Shown: positions 44,193-55,759, numbered from the stretch's first letter. The stretch: 64,000 bases of DNA from Synaphobranchus kaupii (GCA_029718625.1 JAINUF010000028.1:673328-737327), one strand, 5' to 3'. Numbers and translations are program-made. The notes: generated from the letters alone by a model not told the origin.

Positions 44193-44501
44193 TGTTACGG
44201 CCGATTTTTACAGCCGCAACACAGTAGAGACACATAACGAGTTTGCTTAGAAAGATTTAAAATTTATTAGGAAAAAAAAAGAGGGAACCAGATTATTTTA
44301 CTCTATCAGTGGAAGGGGCGGAAAAAAACAACCAGTCTGTGGGAATATCAGAGAGAGAGCTTTCTTTGGCACAAACCGGAACTTTATACAGCACCAGACA
44401 GGTGCTAGTACTTTACAGACCACACCCTTCAGCCTCATCTCTGATCTGTGAGATAGGGAGAAACACAGACAGGTCAACAGGAACAGCAGGGAAGCGTAAC
44501 A
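44193..44501 (-). mobile_element. 3' LTR of the Gmr1-type element (309 bp)
   Basis: Read on the minus strand it begins TGTTACGCTTCCC and ends CGGCCGTAACA. A purine-rich tract TGGGTGGGGG sits immediately before it, a TATA-like GTATAAAG lies near 44380, and AATAAA near 44265. No second LTR is visible at the 5' end, so the element is 5'-truncated. Confidence 0.75.
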
Positions 44502-44573
44502 CCCCCACCCATAAAAAGGGCGCCCCAGCGTCCTCAGACCAGCGGAACTAGGTGAGTATTGGCCTACTCTTAG

Positions 44574-44822
44574 GCTAGTTATTGAATTCACCTTTCTGTA
44601 ATCTGTACAGAAACGGAATGAGCCATCAGGTTTATTAACCAACAAGCAGGGCGATGCCCATGGTGAGGACACATGTTCAGCTATGCCATTGTTAAGCATA
44701 TGTTGAATTTCATCAGATATTTGCTTTCTTTTGCCAATTGGAACCCTATAAAAACGTGGCTTAACAGGAGCAGGAGTTTTAAAATCTTCGTCTTTGCCCG
44801 AGGTAAACGACGCACCTCCCAA
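44574..44822 (-). pseudogene. Reverse transcriptase N-terminal fragment (Gmr1-type)
   Basis: The frame includes VKPRFYRVPIGKRKQISDEI, a short spacer, IAEHVSSPWASPCLLVNKPD and FRFCTDYRKVNSIT. This is RT motif region 1-2 of Ty3/gypsy pol. It is lost directly after KVNSIT, so the YxDD active site and RNase H are absent. Confidence 0.88.
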
Positions 44823-44841
44823 CGCAGAGGTATGGAAACCG

Positions 44842-46669
44842 GTTGCAGGATTCCCTACAGTATGTGCAAGAAGTTTGCAGTTGCAGGATTCCCTACAGTA
44901 TGTGCAAGAGGTTTGCAGTTGCAGGATTCCCTACAGTATGTGCAAGAGGTTTGCAGTTGCAGGATTCCCTACAGTATGTGCAAGAGGTTTGCAGTTGCAG
45001 GATTCCCTACAGTATGTGCAAGAGGTTTGCAGTTGCAGGATTCCCTACAGTATGTGCAAGAGGTTTGCAGTTGCAGGATTCCCTACAGTATGTGCAAGAG
45101 GTTTGCAGTTGCAGGATTCCCTACAGTATGTGCAAGAGGTTTGCAGTTGCAGGATTCCCTACAGTATGTGCAAGAGGTTTGCAGTTGCAGGATTCCCTAC
45201 AGTATGTGCAAGAGGTTTGCAGTTGCAGGATTCCCTACAGTATGTGCAAGAGGTTTGCAGTTGCAGGATTCCCTACAGTATGTGCAAGAGGTTTGCAGTT
45301 GCAGGATTCCCTACAGTATGTGCAAGAGGTTTGCAGTTGCAGGATTCCCTACAGTATGTGCAAGAGGTTTGCAGTTGCAGGATTCCTTACAGTATGTGCA
45401 AGAGGTTTGCAGTTGCAGGATTCCCTACAGTATGTGCAAGAGGTTTGCAGTTGCAGGATTCCCTACAGTATGTGCAAGAGGTTTGCAGTTGCAGGATTCC
45501 CTACAGTATGTGCAAGAGGTTTGCAGTTGCAGGATTCCCTACAGTGTGTGCAAGAGGTTTGCAGTTGCAGGATTCCCTACAGTATGTGCAAGAGGTTTGC
45601 AGTTGCAGGATTCCCTACAGTATGTGCAAGAGGTTTGCAGTTGCAGGATTCCCTACAGTATGTGCAAGAGGTTTGCAGTTGCAGGATTCCCTACAGTATG
45701 TGCAAGAGGTTTGCAGTTGCAGGATTCCCTACAGTATGTGCAAGAGGTTTGCAGTTGCAGGATTCCCTACAGTATGTGCAAGAGGTTTGCAGTTGCAGGA
45801 TTCCCTACAGTATGTGCAAGAGGTTTGCAGTTGCAGGATTCCCTACAGTATGTGCAAGAGGTTTGCAGTTGCAGGATTCCCTACAGTATGTGCAAGAGGT
45901 TTGCAGTTGCAGGATTCCCTACAGTATGTGCAAGAGGTTTGCAGTTGCAGGATTCCCTACAGTATGTGCAAGAGGTTTGCAGTTGCAGGATTCCCTACAG
46001 TATGTGCAAGAGGTTTGCAGTTGCAGGATTCCCTACAGTATGTGCAAGAGGTTTGCAGTTGCAGGATTCCTTACAGTATGTGCAAGAGGTTTGCAGTTGC
46101 AGGATTCCCTACAGTATGTGCAAGAGGTTTGCAGTTGCAGGATTCCCTACAGTATGTGCAAGAGGTTTGCAGTTGCAGGATTCCCTACAGTATGTGCAAG
46201 AGGTTTGCAGTTGCAGGATTCCCTACAGTATGTGCAAGAGGTTTGCAGTTGCAGGATTCCCTACAGTATGTGCAAGAGGTTTGCAGTTGCAGGATTCCCT
46301 ACAGTATGTGCAAGAGGTTTGCAGTTGCAGGATTCCCTACAGTATGTGCAAGAGGTTTGCAGTTGCAGGATTCCCTACAGTATGTGCAAGAGGTTTGCAG
46401 TTGCAGGATTCCCTACAGTATGTGCAAGAGGTTTGCAGTTGCAGGATTCCCTACAGTATGTGCAAGAGGTTTGCAGTTGCAGGATTCCTTACAGTATGTG
46501 CAAGAGGTTTGCAGTTGCAGGATTCCCTACAGTATGTGCAAGAGGTTTGCAGTTGCAGGATTCCCTACAGTATGTGCAAGAGGTTTGCAGTTGCAGGATT
46601 CCCTACAGTATGTGCAAGAGGTTTGCAGTTGCAGGATTCCCTACAGTATGTGCAAGAGGTTTGCAGTTG
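44842..46669. repeat. 38-bp minisatellite inside a retrotransposon, 48 copies
   Basis: Unit TTGCAGGATTCCCTACAGTA TGTGCAAGAGGTTTGCAG, spacing 38 bp (44843, 44881, ...). Copies are almost identical; only about five carry a single change (AAGAAG in the first, CCTTAC in three, GTGTG in one). Because 38 is not divisible by 3, all three plus frames stay open and encode the same rotating peptide; these are not genes. The array lies between the integrase C-terminus and RT. Confidence 0.97.
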
Positions 46670-46723
46670 TTACCATTATCTGGGAAAACACTCTCATAAC
46701 TCGGTTTTACCATCTTAAATACA

Positions 46724-47214
46724 GGATGAGGAGTAGCATAGTAAGGCTTCAAAATATTTATATGGCACAACTGTAGTCTTTTTCTCCTGTCTGGGGTTTG
46801 AACCAAGTAATCCTCATCAGAAACACGATGTTCTACACTGTAAGGACCACTAAACTTGGCCTGAAACAGAGAACCCAATATTGGTAACAAAGCCAACACT
46901 TGGTCACCAGGATTGAACTGACGGCTTTTAGCATGTCGATCAAATAAGCGTTTCATCTTCCTTTGTGAATGATTAAGGTTTTTCTGTGCATCGGCACAAG
47001 CCCGGTGCAACCGTAAATAAAAATGATTTACGTGTGGTTTTCCGGTTAACTGACAGGTGTGACACACTTTGCAGTAAGCAGACACATCTCTTTTTAAATG
47101 GGGCCAAAAACAATTACGTAAAATGCGGTCATATGTTTTTCTAACACCCATATGACCTGCAACACCATCATGTGAAGCATGCAAAATCAGCTCTTGAAAC
47201 TTTGAGGGTACCAC
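46724..47214 (-). pseudogene. Integrase with deleted catalytic core (Gmr1-type)
   Basis: The frame starts with VPSKFQELILHASHDGVAGH, then GVRKTYDRILRNCFWPHLKR and YCKVCHTCQ: the H-H-C-C zinc-binding domain. It jumps from TGKPHV directly to RLHRACADAQKNLNHSQRKM KRLFD, so the DDE core is missing. The C-terminal domain follows (FNPGDQVLALLPI, FSGPYSVEHRVSDEDYLVQT, LCHINILKPYY). The frame then runs into the 38-bp array. Confidence 0.88.
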
Positions 47215-47266
47215 AACTTGTGTTACTTCATCCCCGTCAAACGAATTCTGACAGAGGGACCATTTT

Positions 47267-47479
47267 CTATCCAGTAAACCAGCCTGGAGAAAATAACATG
47301 CAGGGGAAAACGCCTTTTAACTCATTTTCGTGGCGAACCATATCAAACAAAGCTGCTAGAGTAGAATCGGCTGCCTGCTCTGCAATCAAATCATCACGAG
47401 AGATAGTTGATAAAGGGGATACAGAGAGTTCCCCGTTTTTCTCCAGCGGCTCTGTGGAGAGTGTGGGATCTACTGGCAA
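47267..47479 (-). pseudogene. Protease-integrase linker fragment of the Gmr1-type element
   Basis: A 70-residue frame with ISRDDLIAEQAADSTLAALF matches the pre-integrase segment of such pol proteins (the LI.EQ..D..L..L pattern). It is separated by stops from the protease above and the integrase below. Confidence 0.65.
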
Positions 47480-47483
47480 TACG

Positions 47484-48035
47484 TCACAGATTTCCTCCCC
47501 CTGGAGTCTGCTCTCCTTGTTTAAGCCCGGGCACGGGGTTGGCTCTGGACATTGCGTGAGTCACTGCACTAAATACCTCGGGGTGTCGTCGCACAAGCTC
47601 ACCGGTCCTGCGAGGCGACGGCGTAACCACCAATGGAGGGTGAACATTCCTCCAGACAAAACCACCAGCCAGATCGTTGCCCAGAATAACATCCACACCC
47701 TCCACAGGTAGGCAGGGTCTTACCCTGACCACTACATCACCATGCACAAAATCACAGCATAAATTGACTTTATGCAGGGGAACACTCAGTTGGGTCAATC
47801 CAATACCACAGACTAGGACACTTTCCCCAGTGGCCGTCTCCTGTGAAAAAGGTAGGATGCTTTCCAGCACAAAACTCTGGGAAGCACCGGAGTCCCTGAG
47901 CATGCTGACCTTTTTCTGTACTGAACTCCCTACAATAGACACAAAACCGTGTGTGACAAAGGGGGTGTACAGAGACTGCTTCACGTATGAGCTGTCAGCC
48001 AGTAGTAGCTCAAAGAGTGTACTATGCGCTATCAA
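47484..48035 (-). pseudogene. Retropepsin-like protease region (Gmr1-type)
   Basis: MLRDSGASQSFV carries the D-S-G active site of aspartic proteases (a T to S variant), and GVDVILGNDLAGG is the downstream ILG flap-side motif. The frame ends in stops before the integrase. Its upstream side has a broken zinc knuckle (CHS-stop-GN-stop-GHWRGEC) near 48100. Confidence 0.8.
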
Positions 48036-48224
48036 TGCAGTAGTTTTAGAATTATGAACAGGAGTGGGCGTTTGATCAGCTTGGCTAATGGGACACTCCC
48101 CTCTCCAGTGACCTTAATTACCTCAAGAATGACAAAATCGAGCAGGGTCATAATTTCCGTTTGTCCCAGGAACAGACCTCACACCAGAGACAGGATCAGT
48201 CCTTCCGGGTCGCGGAGGAGACGA

Positions 48225-49373
48225 TTACTCCCTCCACGTGTCACTACCTCGAAAACGGGAGATGTTAAAATTACCTTTATGGGTCAACGCATAATCATCA
48301 GCTAACACGGCGGCTTCTGCCACAGTACGTACGTCGCGCTCACTGATATCAGTTGCAATGGACTCAGAAACAGAACTCTTAAACTGCTCCAACACGACCA
48401 AATCACACAACTCTGAAAAGGTCGAAACACTAGACGCGGTACACCACCTAGAAAAATGGATTACTAACTCTCTGGCGAATTCCTTATGGGTTTGCTTTTC
48501 AGCCCATCTCCATGTTCGGAACCTTTGATGGTAGGCTTCCGGCACTAGTTTGTAAGCTTTCAGCACCGCTTTTTTAACCTTGGCATAACTAGTGACCTTT
48601 TTGAGATCCAGAGCGGAATACGCCTCCTGCGCTTTCCCCGTAAACACACATTGCAACATTAAAATTTGATCGGCCTCAGGCCACTGTTTGCCAGCTGCTC
48701 AAACAATGTAAAAAAAAAAAATCCGGATCACGCTCATTGAATTTAAGGACTAATATTTTAATTTCTTGTGACGTTACATCCAGAGGAATCCTGCCCACTA
48801 GTGGACACAAAAGAGTCACTGCCAAGCTGGGAGGCCTCAAGCTTTCCTTCACTCACCAAACCCAATTGTGATTTACAAAGTTTTGTCAGATCGCGATGTT
48901 TTTGTTCCTCCAGTTGCAACTTGTATTCTTCCAATTAAAATTTTTGTTCCTCCAATTTATATTTCAATTCCACTTTGCGATTGTCACGTTCTTTCTGTTG
49001 GTTTAACTTTACGTCCTACGTAAATTTTAATTCTCGTTCACGTTGCCGAACCTCCTCCCTTTTCTGTTCCATTTCAAATTTTTTCATTTCAAAAGCCAAT
49101 TCAGCTTGTCGCAGTTTCACTCGTCCCCCCAGACTCACTATCGGAAGAACTGTCTGTTTGGGAGAAGAATCAATTTTCTATAGCAAGGGCGCACACAATT
49201 TCCTTCACTTGACCTTTCTTTAATGCAGTTAGCTGAGGAAGGTCAGTATAACTCATATACTCCGCGAACGCCAACAAATCAGTTTTTTTTAAACTTGTTG
49301 AAACTGCGTAAACTGGGATTTTCCAGAAGTGTGAAAAGTGTGCGAGTGCCCTCTTGCGGCCAACTGACACCAC
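48225..49373 (-). pseudogene. gag region of the Gmr1-type element, broken
   Basis: Three pieces are visible. 49373-49170 has LLAFAEYMSYTDLPQLTALK and VKEIVCALAIEN, the usual N-terminal SAP-like start. 49090-48850 is a charged coiled coil (FEMEQKREEVRQRERE) with stops. 48659-48225 is a capsid-like domain (LQCVFTGKAQEAYSALD, FRTWRWAEKQTHKEFARELV). Several stops and frameshifts separate them. Confidence 0.8.
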
Positions 49374-49736
49374 AACCGCCAGAAATAACTAAGCAGGCAT
49401 GGAACCATGGCACTAGGAGGACTTTTTGTGGTGTTTGGTAGATAGCCGAGACTCCATGTCCATGCACGTTTGGAACCTCCGTAAACTTGCACGTAAACGT
49501 ATTGCATTTATCATTTTGTAAACTTCGATTTTAGTAGAATTTTGCTGCTTTTTTATCAGCCTATTGTTATAACCCAATAGCCTACATTGTTTCATGCAGA
49601 AGGCATATGCAGGATACATTCCGTTAAAAGCCAGCCAGTCTTGTGACGCATTTGTTGTGAAAACTATTCTTAGATTTTTATAATAGCCTAATAGCCTAAT
49701 ATAATAGCATTTGAAATAGGCCTAGCAAGATAAAGT

Positions 49737-50646
49737 ATTGTGAGATGTAGTGAGTTAGCTCTACCTCCAGAGCAGCCCTATGGGAGATGTAGTGAGTTAG
49801 CTCTGCCTCCAGAGCAGCCGTATGGGAGATGTAGTTAGTTAGCTCTACCTCCAGAGCAGCCCTATGGGAGATGTAGTGAGTTAGCTGTACCTCCAGAGCA
49901 GCTGTATGGGAGATGTAGTGAGTTAGCTCTACCTCTGCAGTGGCCCTATGGGAGATGTAGTGAGTTAGCTCTACCTCCAGAGCAGCCGTATGGGAGATGT
50001 AGTGAGTTAGCTCTACCTCTGCAGTGGCCCTAAGGGAGATATAGTGAGTTAGCTCTACCTCCAGAGCAGCCGTATGGGAGATGTAGTGAGTTAGCTCTAC
50101 CTCCAGAGCAGCCGTATGGGAGATGTAGTGAGTTAGCTCTACCTCTGCAGTGGCCCTAAGGGAGATATAGTGAGTTAGCTCTACCTCCAGAGCAGCCGTA
50201 TGGGAGATGTAGTGAGTTAGCTCTACCTCCAGAGCTGCCCTATGGGAGATGTAGTGAGTTAGCTCTACCTCCAGAGCAGCCGTATGGGAGATGTAGTGAG
50301 TTAGCTCTACCTCTAGAGCTGCCCTATGGGAGATGTAGTGAGTTAGCTCTACCTCCAGAGCAGCCGTATGGGAGATGTAGTGAGTTAGCTCTACCTCTGC
50401 AGTGGCCCTAAGGGAGATGTAGTGAGTTAGCTCTACCTCTAGAGCTGCCCTATGGGAGATGTAGTGAGTTAGCTCTACCTCCAGAGCAGCCGTATGGGAG
50501 ATGTAGTGAGTTAGCTCTACCTCTGCAGTGGCCCTAAGGGAGATGTAGTGAGTTAGCTCTACCTCTAGAGCTGCCCTATGGGAGATGTAGTGAGTTAGCT
50601 CTACCTCCAGAGCAGCCCTATGGGAGATGTAGTGAGTTAGCTCTAC
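49737..50646. repeat. 42-bp minisatellite abutting an AFF splice donor, about 22 copies
   Basis: On the minus strand the unit is GTAGAGCTAACTCACTACAT CTCCCATACGGCTGCTCTGG AG. It starts at the first base of the intron. The unit is 14 codons and lacks stops in the exon's frame, so the exon stays open through all 22 units (VELTHYISHTAALE type) to a stop at 49696. Nearly every unit contains GAG|GTAGAG, the same donor as the exon (two units differ: GTACAG and GCAGAG). Confidence 0.95.
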
Positions 50647-50806
50647 CTCTGGACTGGCTCCACGTGACGCCTCATTGCATTCGCTGTCGCTGGAGCTGGT
50701 CTCGCTGTCCGAGTCCGACTCTGAGCTGCTCTCCGACTCGCTGGAGCTGCCCGAGGCGCCGCTGGAATGACCCGGCTCGCCATTCCGAGCCGTGGGCCCA
50801 GGGTGA
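50647..50806 (-). CDS. aff2/aff3: AFF-family gene, serine-rich exon (most upstream exon in window)
   Basis: Acceptor TTGCAG, then T CAC CCT: HPGPTARNGEPGHSSGASGS SSESESSSESDSDSETSSSD SECNEASRGASPE, donor GAG|GTAGAG, followed in the mRNA by PEPPSTNKWQLDKW. An acidic serine tract SSSESESSSESDSDSE leading into ASPEPEPPSTNKWQLD is the transactivation/serine-rich region conserved in AFF proteins. Its single leading base implies the upstream exon ends with two extra bases. I could not find that exon in 50807-64000. Confidence 0.94.
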
Positions 50807-51057
50807 CTGCAAGCACAGAAAGAGGGAAATGGGAGAGAAAGCATAAATGTATTATTTGACTCCTTGTGGTCACTGGTTACTGACTTTGCTTTGGGATTTT
50901 GTTTATATTTTTCATGAACTGCAGGTTCTTCACCCCGTGACTGTAATTGCATGTAATGTACTGCCTTTTACCATGGTAAAATATCAATGCGTGAAGCAAA
51001 ACTTACTCATTGATATACTGAACACTTTCCTGTACACCCTGTACACCCTGTCACCAA

Positions 51058-53018
51058 CTGCTCCCCTCCCTGTCTAACAACACCCGCCTGTTACTCTCAG
51101 AGACTGCTCCCCTCCCTGTCTAACAGCACCTCCTGTTACTCTCAGAGAGACTGTTCCCCTCCCTGTCTACAGCACCTCCTGTTACTCTCAGAGACTGCTC
51201 CCCTCCCTGTCTAACAGCACCTCCTGTTACTCTCAGAGACTGTTCCCCTCCCTGTCTAACAGCACCTCCTGTTACTCTCAGAGATACTGCTCCCCTCCCT
51301 GTCTAACAGCACCTCCTGTTACTCTCAGAGAGACTGCTCCCCTCCCTGTCTACAGCACCTCCTGTTACTCTCAGAGATACTGCTCCCCTCCCTGTCTACA
51401 GCACCTCCTGTTACTCTCAGAGAGACTGCTCCCCTCCCTGTCTAACAGCACCTCCTGTTACTCTCAGAGAGACTGCTCCCCTCCCTGTCTAACAGCACCT
51501 CCTGTTACTCTCAGAGAGACTGCTCCCCTCCCTGTCTACAGCACCTCCTGTTACTCTCAGAGAGACTGCTCCCCTCCCTGTCTAACAGCACCGCCTTTTA
51601 CTCTCAGAGATACTGCTCCCCTCCCTGTCTAACAGCACCTCCTGTTACTCTCAGAGATACTGCTCCCCTCCCTGTCTAACAGCACCTCCTGTTACTCTCA
51701 GAGACTGTTCCCCTCCCTGTCTAACAGCACCGCCTTTTACTCTCAGAGATACTGCTCCCCTCCCTGTCTAACAGCACCTCCTGTTACTCTCAGAGAGACT
51801 GCTCCCCTCCCTGTCTAACAGCACCTCCTGTTACTCTCAGAGATATTGCTCCCCTCCCTGTCTAACAGCACCTCCTGTTACTCTCAGAGAGACTGCTCCC
51901 CTCCCTGTCTAACAGCACCTCCTGTTACTCTCAGAGAGACTGCTCCCCTCCCTGTCTAACAGCACCTCCTGTTACTCTCAGAGAGACTGCTCCCCTCCCT
52001 GTCTAACAGCACCTCCTGTTACTCTCAGAGAGACTGCCCCCCTCCCTGTCTAACAGCACCTCCTGTTACTCTCAGAGATATTGCTCCCCTCCCTGTCTAA
52101 CAGCACCTCCTGTTACTCTCAGAGATACTGCTCCCCTCCCTGTCTAACAGCACCTCCTGTTACTCTCAGAGACTGTTCCCCTCCCTGTCTAACAGCACCG
52201 CCTTTTACTCTCAGAGATACTGCTCCCCTCCCTGTCTAACAGCACCTCCTGTTACTCTCAGAGAGACTGCTCCCCTCCCTGTCTAACAGCACCTCCTGTT
52301 ACTCTCAGAGATATTGCTCCCCTCCCTGTCTAACAGCACCTCCTGTTACTCTCAGAGAGACTGCTCCCCTCCCTGTCTAACAGCACCTCCTGTTACTCTC
52401 AGAGAGACTGCTCCCCTCCCTGTCTAACAGCACCTCCTGTTACTCTCAGAGAGACTGCTCCCCTCCCTGTCTAACAGCACCTCCTGTTACTCTCAGAGAG
52501 ACTGCTCCCCTTCCTGTCTAACAGCACCTCCTGTTACTCTCAGAGAGACTGCTCCCCTCCCTGTCTAACAGCACCTCCTGTTACTCTCAGAGAGACTGCT
52601 CCCCTCCCTGTCTAACAGCACCTCCTGTTACTCTCAGAGAGACTGCTCCCCTCCCTGTCTAACAGCACCTCCTGTTACTCTCAGAGAGACTGCCCCCCTC
52701 CCTGTCTAACAGCACCTCCTGTTACTCTCAGAGAGACTGCTCCCCTCCCTGTCTAACAGCACCTCCTGTTACTCTCAGAGAGACTGCTCCCCTCCCTGTC
52801 TAACAGCACCTCCTGTTACTCTCAGAGAGACTGCTCCCCTCCCTGTCTAACAGCACCTCCTGTTACTCTCAGAGAGACTGCTCCCCTCCCTGTCTAACAG
52901 CACCTCCTGTTACTCTCAGAGAGACTGCTCCCCTCCCTGTCTAACAGCACCTCCTGTTACTCTCAGAGATATTGCTCCCCTCCCTGTCTAACAGCACCTC
53001 CTGTTACTCTCAGAGAGA
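51058..53018. repeat. 43-47-bp pyrimidine-rich minisatellite, about 42 copies
   Basis: Unit CTGCTCCCCTCCCTGTCTAA CAGCACCTCCTGTTACTCTC AGAGAGA, with GAGA/GATA/short variants. A block starting CACCGCCTTTTACTCTCAGA recurs 468 bp apart (51728 and 52196), showing segmental duplication inside the array. It sits about 250 bp upstream of the 50647-50806 exon's acceptor, in the preceding intron. Confidence 0.95.
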
Positions 53019-55030
53019 CATCTGCCATTCATCACCTCTCGTGACTGTTAATTCAGAAGAAATGAACTTCATGTCCATCAGTACGTCATGATTTACATGT
53101 TTATAAAACTGGACATTGTGTAACTGACAGAGTGGCTGTCAAAAGCAGTTGCTCAGCATATACAGAAATGAATAAAATGTACTCATTGATGATTGCCCTG
53201 ATGGGTTCCTCTAAGAGTAATTATGCACGTGTGTGTGTTATGCACTCTGTCCTCCCTGACCGGACATCTAGGTGTCATAAGGTATCGGGCATGACTAATG
53301 GTGTGTGTTGTTGATGAACAAAAGCATATTATTTAGGAACATTTGGGAGATACGCTCTCACAGATAATGTAAACATTTGCGTCAAACTCAATGCCTCCGA
53401 GGGTCTATAAGCTTGGCTTGATGACCAGTGCGTGGAAGGTTACTGGACAGCAATTTGTGCTGTGTCTTGGTGATCTTCCCTCTGGCCAGTGTGATTTTCA
53501 ACAAAATTTTGCTTTCTCTAGTAAAGTGTTTGTTGTGTTGAGTGAGTTCCTGCATTGTCCTGACTTGGATTATTTTGGAAAGAAGCCGGTTCCTAACAGC
53601 CCTTACCAATGTTTTTGTGAACAATTCTTTATTTTTTTTTTTAACGTAACAAACATTCAATGTTCACAATCCCTGGGAGGATTAAAAGAGCGCACGACTA
53701 CACTACATGCTAGAAATAATGTTGACTAGAAAGTGCACAGCAACCCGACCAACAAATCATACCAAACAATAAGAACTGGCCCAGCACTATCTACGTATAT
53801 ACTATAAACTGATTTGAAGCTGCTTGTGAGACCACTGAACTCGGCTGCAGGCAGAAACTGTTTGGGGATGCTATGAAATTCTTGTCGATAGCAGTAACAA
53901 GGCTTGGATTGAGGGAACTAAGGTTATGAGTTGACCGTCACAGTGAGAATATCAGTGACAATCTTTGGACAACGTTGCAGCAAGGTATCTGAGCAGGACT
54001 CAGGGAACCTGCTGGAAGCTTTAGACTGCTGTAAACAAGTTACAATTACTGCAGTTGCTAGTGTGGTTAATAAAACATTTTAGTATTTTACCTTTTTTTT
54101 CTCTTTAATTTCAGTCTGTTGTATAGTCCGCAGTGCCAATGCTGCCTCTGGCATATTATTTGGAAATATTATGACTACTGCCTGGTTGCCAAAGCAAAGA
54201 TTTATTGTTTCTTTAGCATGTCAAACCTGGCTGAAGGAATCGCCCCTGCCTTCTAAACAAAGACACAGCTTGGGCAATCCATGATGAATAGCTCCACACG
54301 GGCCGTTTTGCTACCACCCCACCGACGTAGTTATTCCCCCGTGTCCTGTCAAAAACAAGCCTAGTGCTGATTTGCTGACCCCTTCAGAAAGCAGAAAAGG
54401 TCAGTGATATCTAGTCCAATAAAATTCTCATTTCTATACCACTTTTGGTAAGTAAGACCTTCAAATGCCTTTCGTGGAATGTGCAAACAGCAGGGCAAGG
54501 ACAAAAAAAAAAGAAGAAATACACCTATAAAAGTTGTACGTTTATGTTGGTTCTTTGTTGTAAAAATATTGCAGCTTCAATAGTGACAGGCTGGGCTAAG
54601 GGCCCAATCTCAGCTATTATACTAGCTCTGTGCCAAACTGTACCACTTTTAAAATAATAAACACACACAGCCCCAGCTATAAAAGGCACTAAAAACATGC
54701 CCTTATTTGAGGGCTTTTAAGTCAATTTAGGCAATTCACACCCCTTAGCGGAGTTCTACCGCCTGCAGGATTAAACTTCAAGACACAGTGAAGGAGTTTC
54801 AGAGGCAGGATAACATCCCATATGCCAGTTTTTGTGTGATCCAAATCAAAGCTAGGGGCATGCTCTTGGGCATGTCTCAAATCTTGTCCCGTTTCCCTTT
54901 AAAGGCTCGCTTCACTGAAGGTGGCAGCTGGCCGACAGACTTTGGGACGAGCGGTGAGAAGACACAAGGTCAGCTTGGAGCAATAGCCGCCACCATCCCC
55001 GCTGCTCTGCAGAAGATAGCATCTCTCAAC
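53019..55030. other. No gene recognised
   Basis: AT-rich sequence with several short open frames on both strands (for example 53391-53729) that match nothing I know. No clear transposon ends. Confidence 0.6.
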
Positions 55031-55434
55031 CTTAATCCATGCCATGGTCTCCTGGCTTCCACCGGTGTCCCCCTGCAGCAATGCTATCCTCTCTGCTCAT
55101 CTCCTCTGCTCCCTTCTCAATTCATGAGGCCCTTAATCCATGCCATGGTCTCCTGGCTTCCACCGGTGTCCCCCTGCAGCAATGCTGTCCTCTCTGCTCA
55201 TCTCCTCTGCTCCCTTCTCAATTCATGAGGCCCTTAATCCATGCCATGGTCTCCTGGCTTCCACCGGTGTCCCCCTGCAGCAATGCTGTCCTCTCTGCTC
55301 ATCTCCTCTGCTCCTTTCTCAAATCATGAGGCCCTTAATCCATGCCATGGTCTCCTGGCTTCCACCGGTGTCCCCCTGCAGCAATGCTGTCCTCTCTGCT
55401 CATCTCCTCTGCTCCCTTCTCAATTCATGAGGCA
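55031..55434. repeat. 101-bp tandem repeat, 4 copies
   Basis: CTTAATCCATGCCATGGTCT starts each unit at 55031, 55132, 55233 and 55334. Copies differ by single bases. Because 101 is not a multiple of 3 the overlapping frames here are artefacts. Confidence 0.95.
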
Positions 55435-55759
55435 ACATGTTCCCTTCTCTAAACCGGTAGTGAAGGTCTAACAAAGCCCCAAAGACATATCCACTCAACT
55501 GAAAAGAAGAGGGGAAAGGGGAGACCACATGGGGCAGTCCGTGGGACAGCTGAATCTCAAACATACAAACCCCCCACCATGAATATGATTTTGAATGGAA
55601 GAGCTGTGCTACTAATCCAAAAAATGTGGGTTTCGTTCCAAAAACGCATTGTTGCTCTTCACCTGGCAAAAAGCATTGGATCTTTTAAACGTTAATTTAA
55701 CAAATCAATTAATTTGTTGAGTAATATACCCTAAATGGTAATAAAACCCCAATAAAACT

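Larger units (their letters stand above)
44193..49373 (-). mobile_element. Decayed Gmr1-type Ty3/gypsy retrotransposon
   Basis: On the minus strand the order is gag (49373-48225), protease (48035-47484), integrase (47214-46740), then reverse transcriptase (44822-44590), then the LTR. Integrase before RT is not the normal Ty3/gypsy order; it is the known order of the Gmr1 group of deuterostome gypsy elements first seen in cod. Frames are broken by stops, the integrase core and most of RT/RNase H are deleted, and a 38-bp array separates integrase from RT. It is not mobile. Confidence 0.85.
41255..50646 (-). other. AFF intron (9.4 kb) holding a retroelement and three minisatellites
   Basis: Donor GAG|GTAGAG at 50646, acceptor TTTACAG. 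Contains a tRNA-related repeat split by another fish repeat (41285-41810), a 49-bp array (43162-43967), a Gmr1-type element (44193-49373) with an internal 38-bp array, and the 42-bp array at the donor (49737-50646). 41811-43060 and 49374-49736 show nothing recognisable. Confidence 0.85.

Noticed and set aside
44673..46776. Three overlapping frames of 618-681 residues (QDSLQYVQEVCSCRIPYSMC repeats)
   Set aside because: The 38-bp repeat lacks stops in all plus frames; the same peptide appears in every frame.
53388..53729. Overlapping frames on both strands (90 and 112 residues)
   Set aside because: No family recognised; probably chance or an old unknown repeat.
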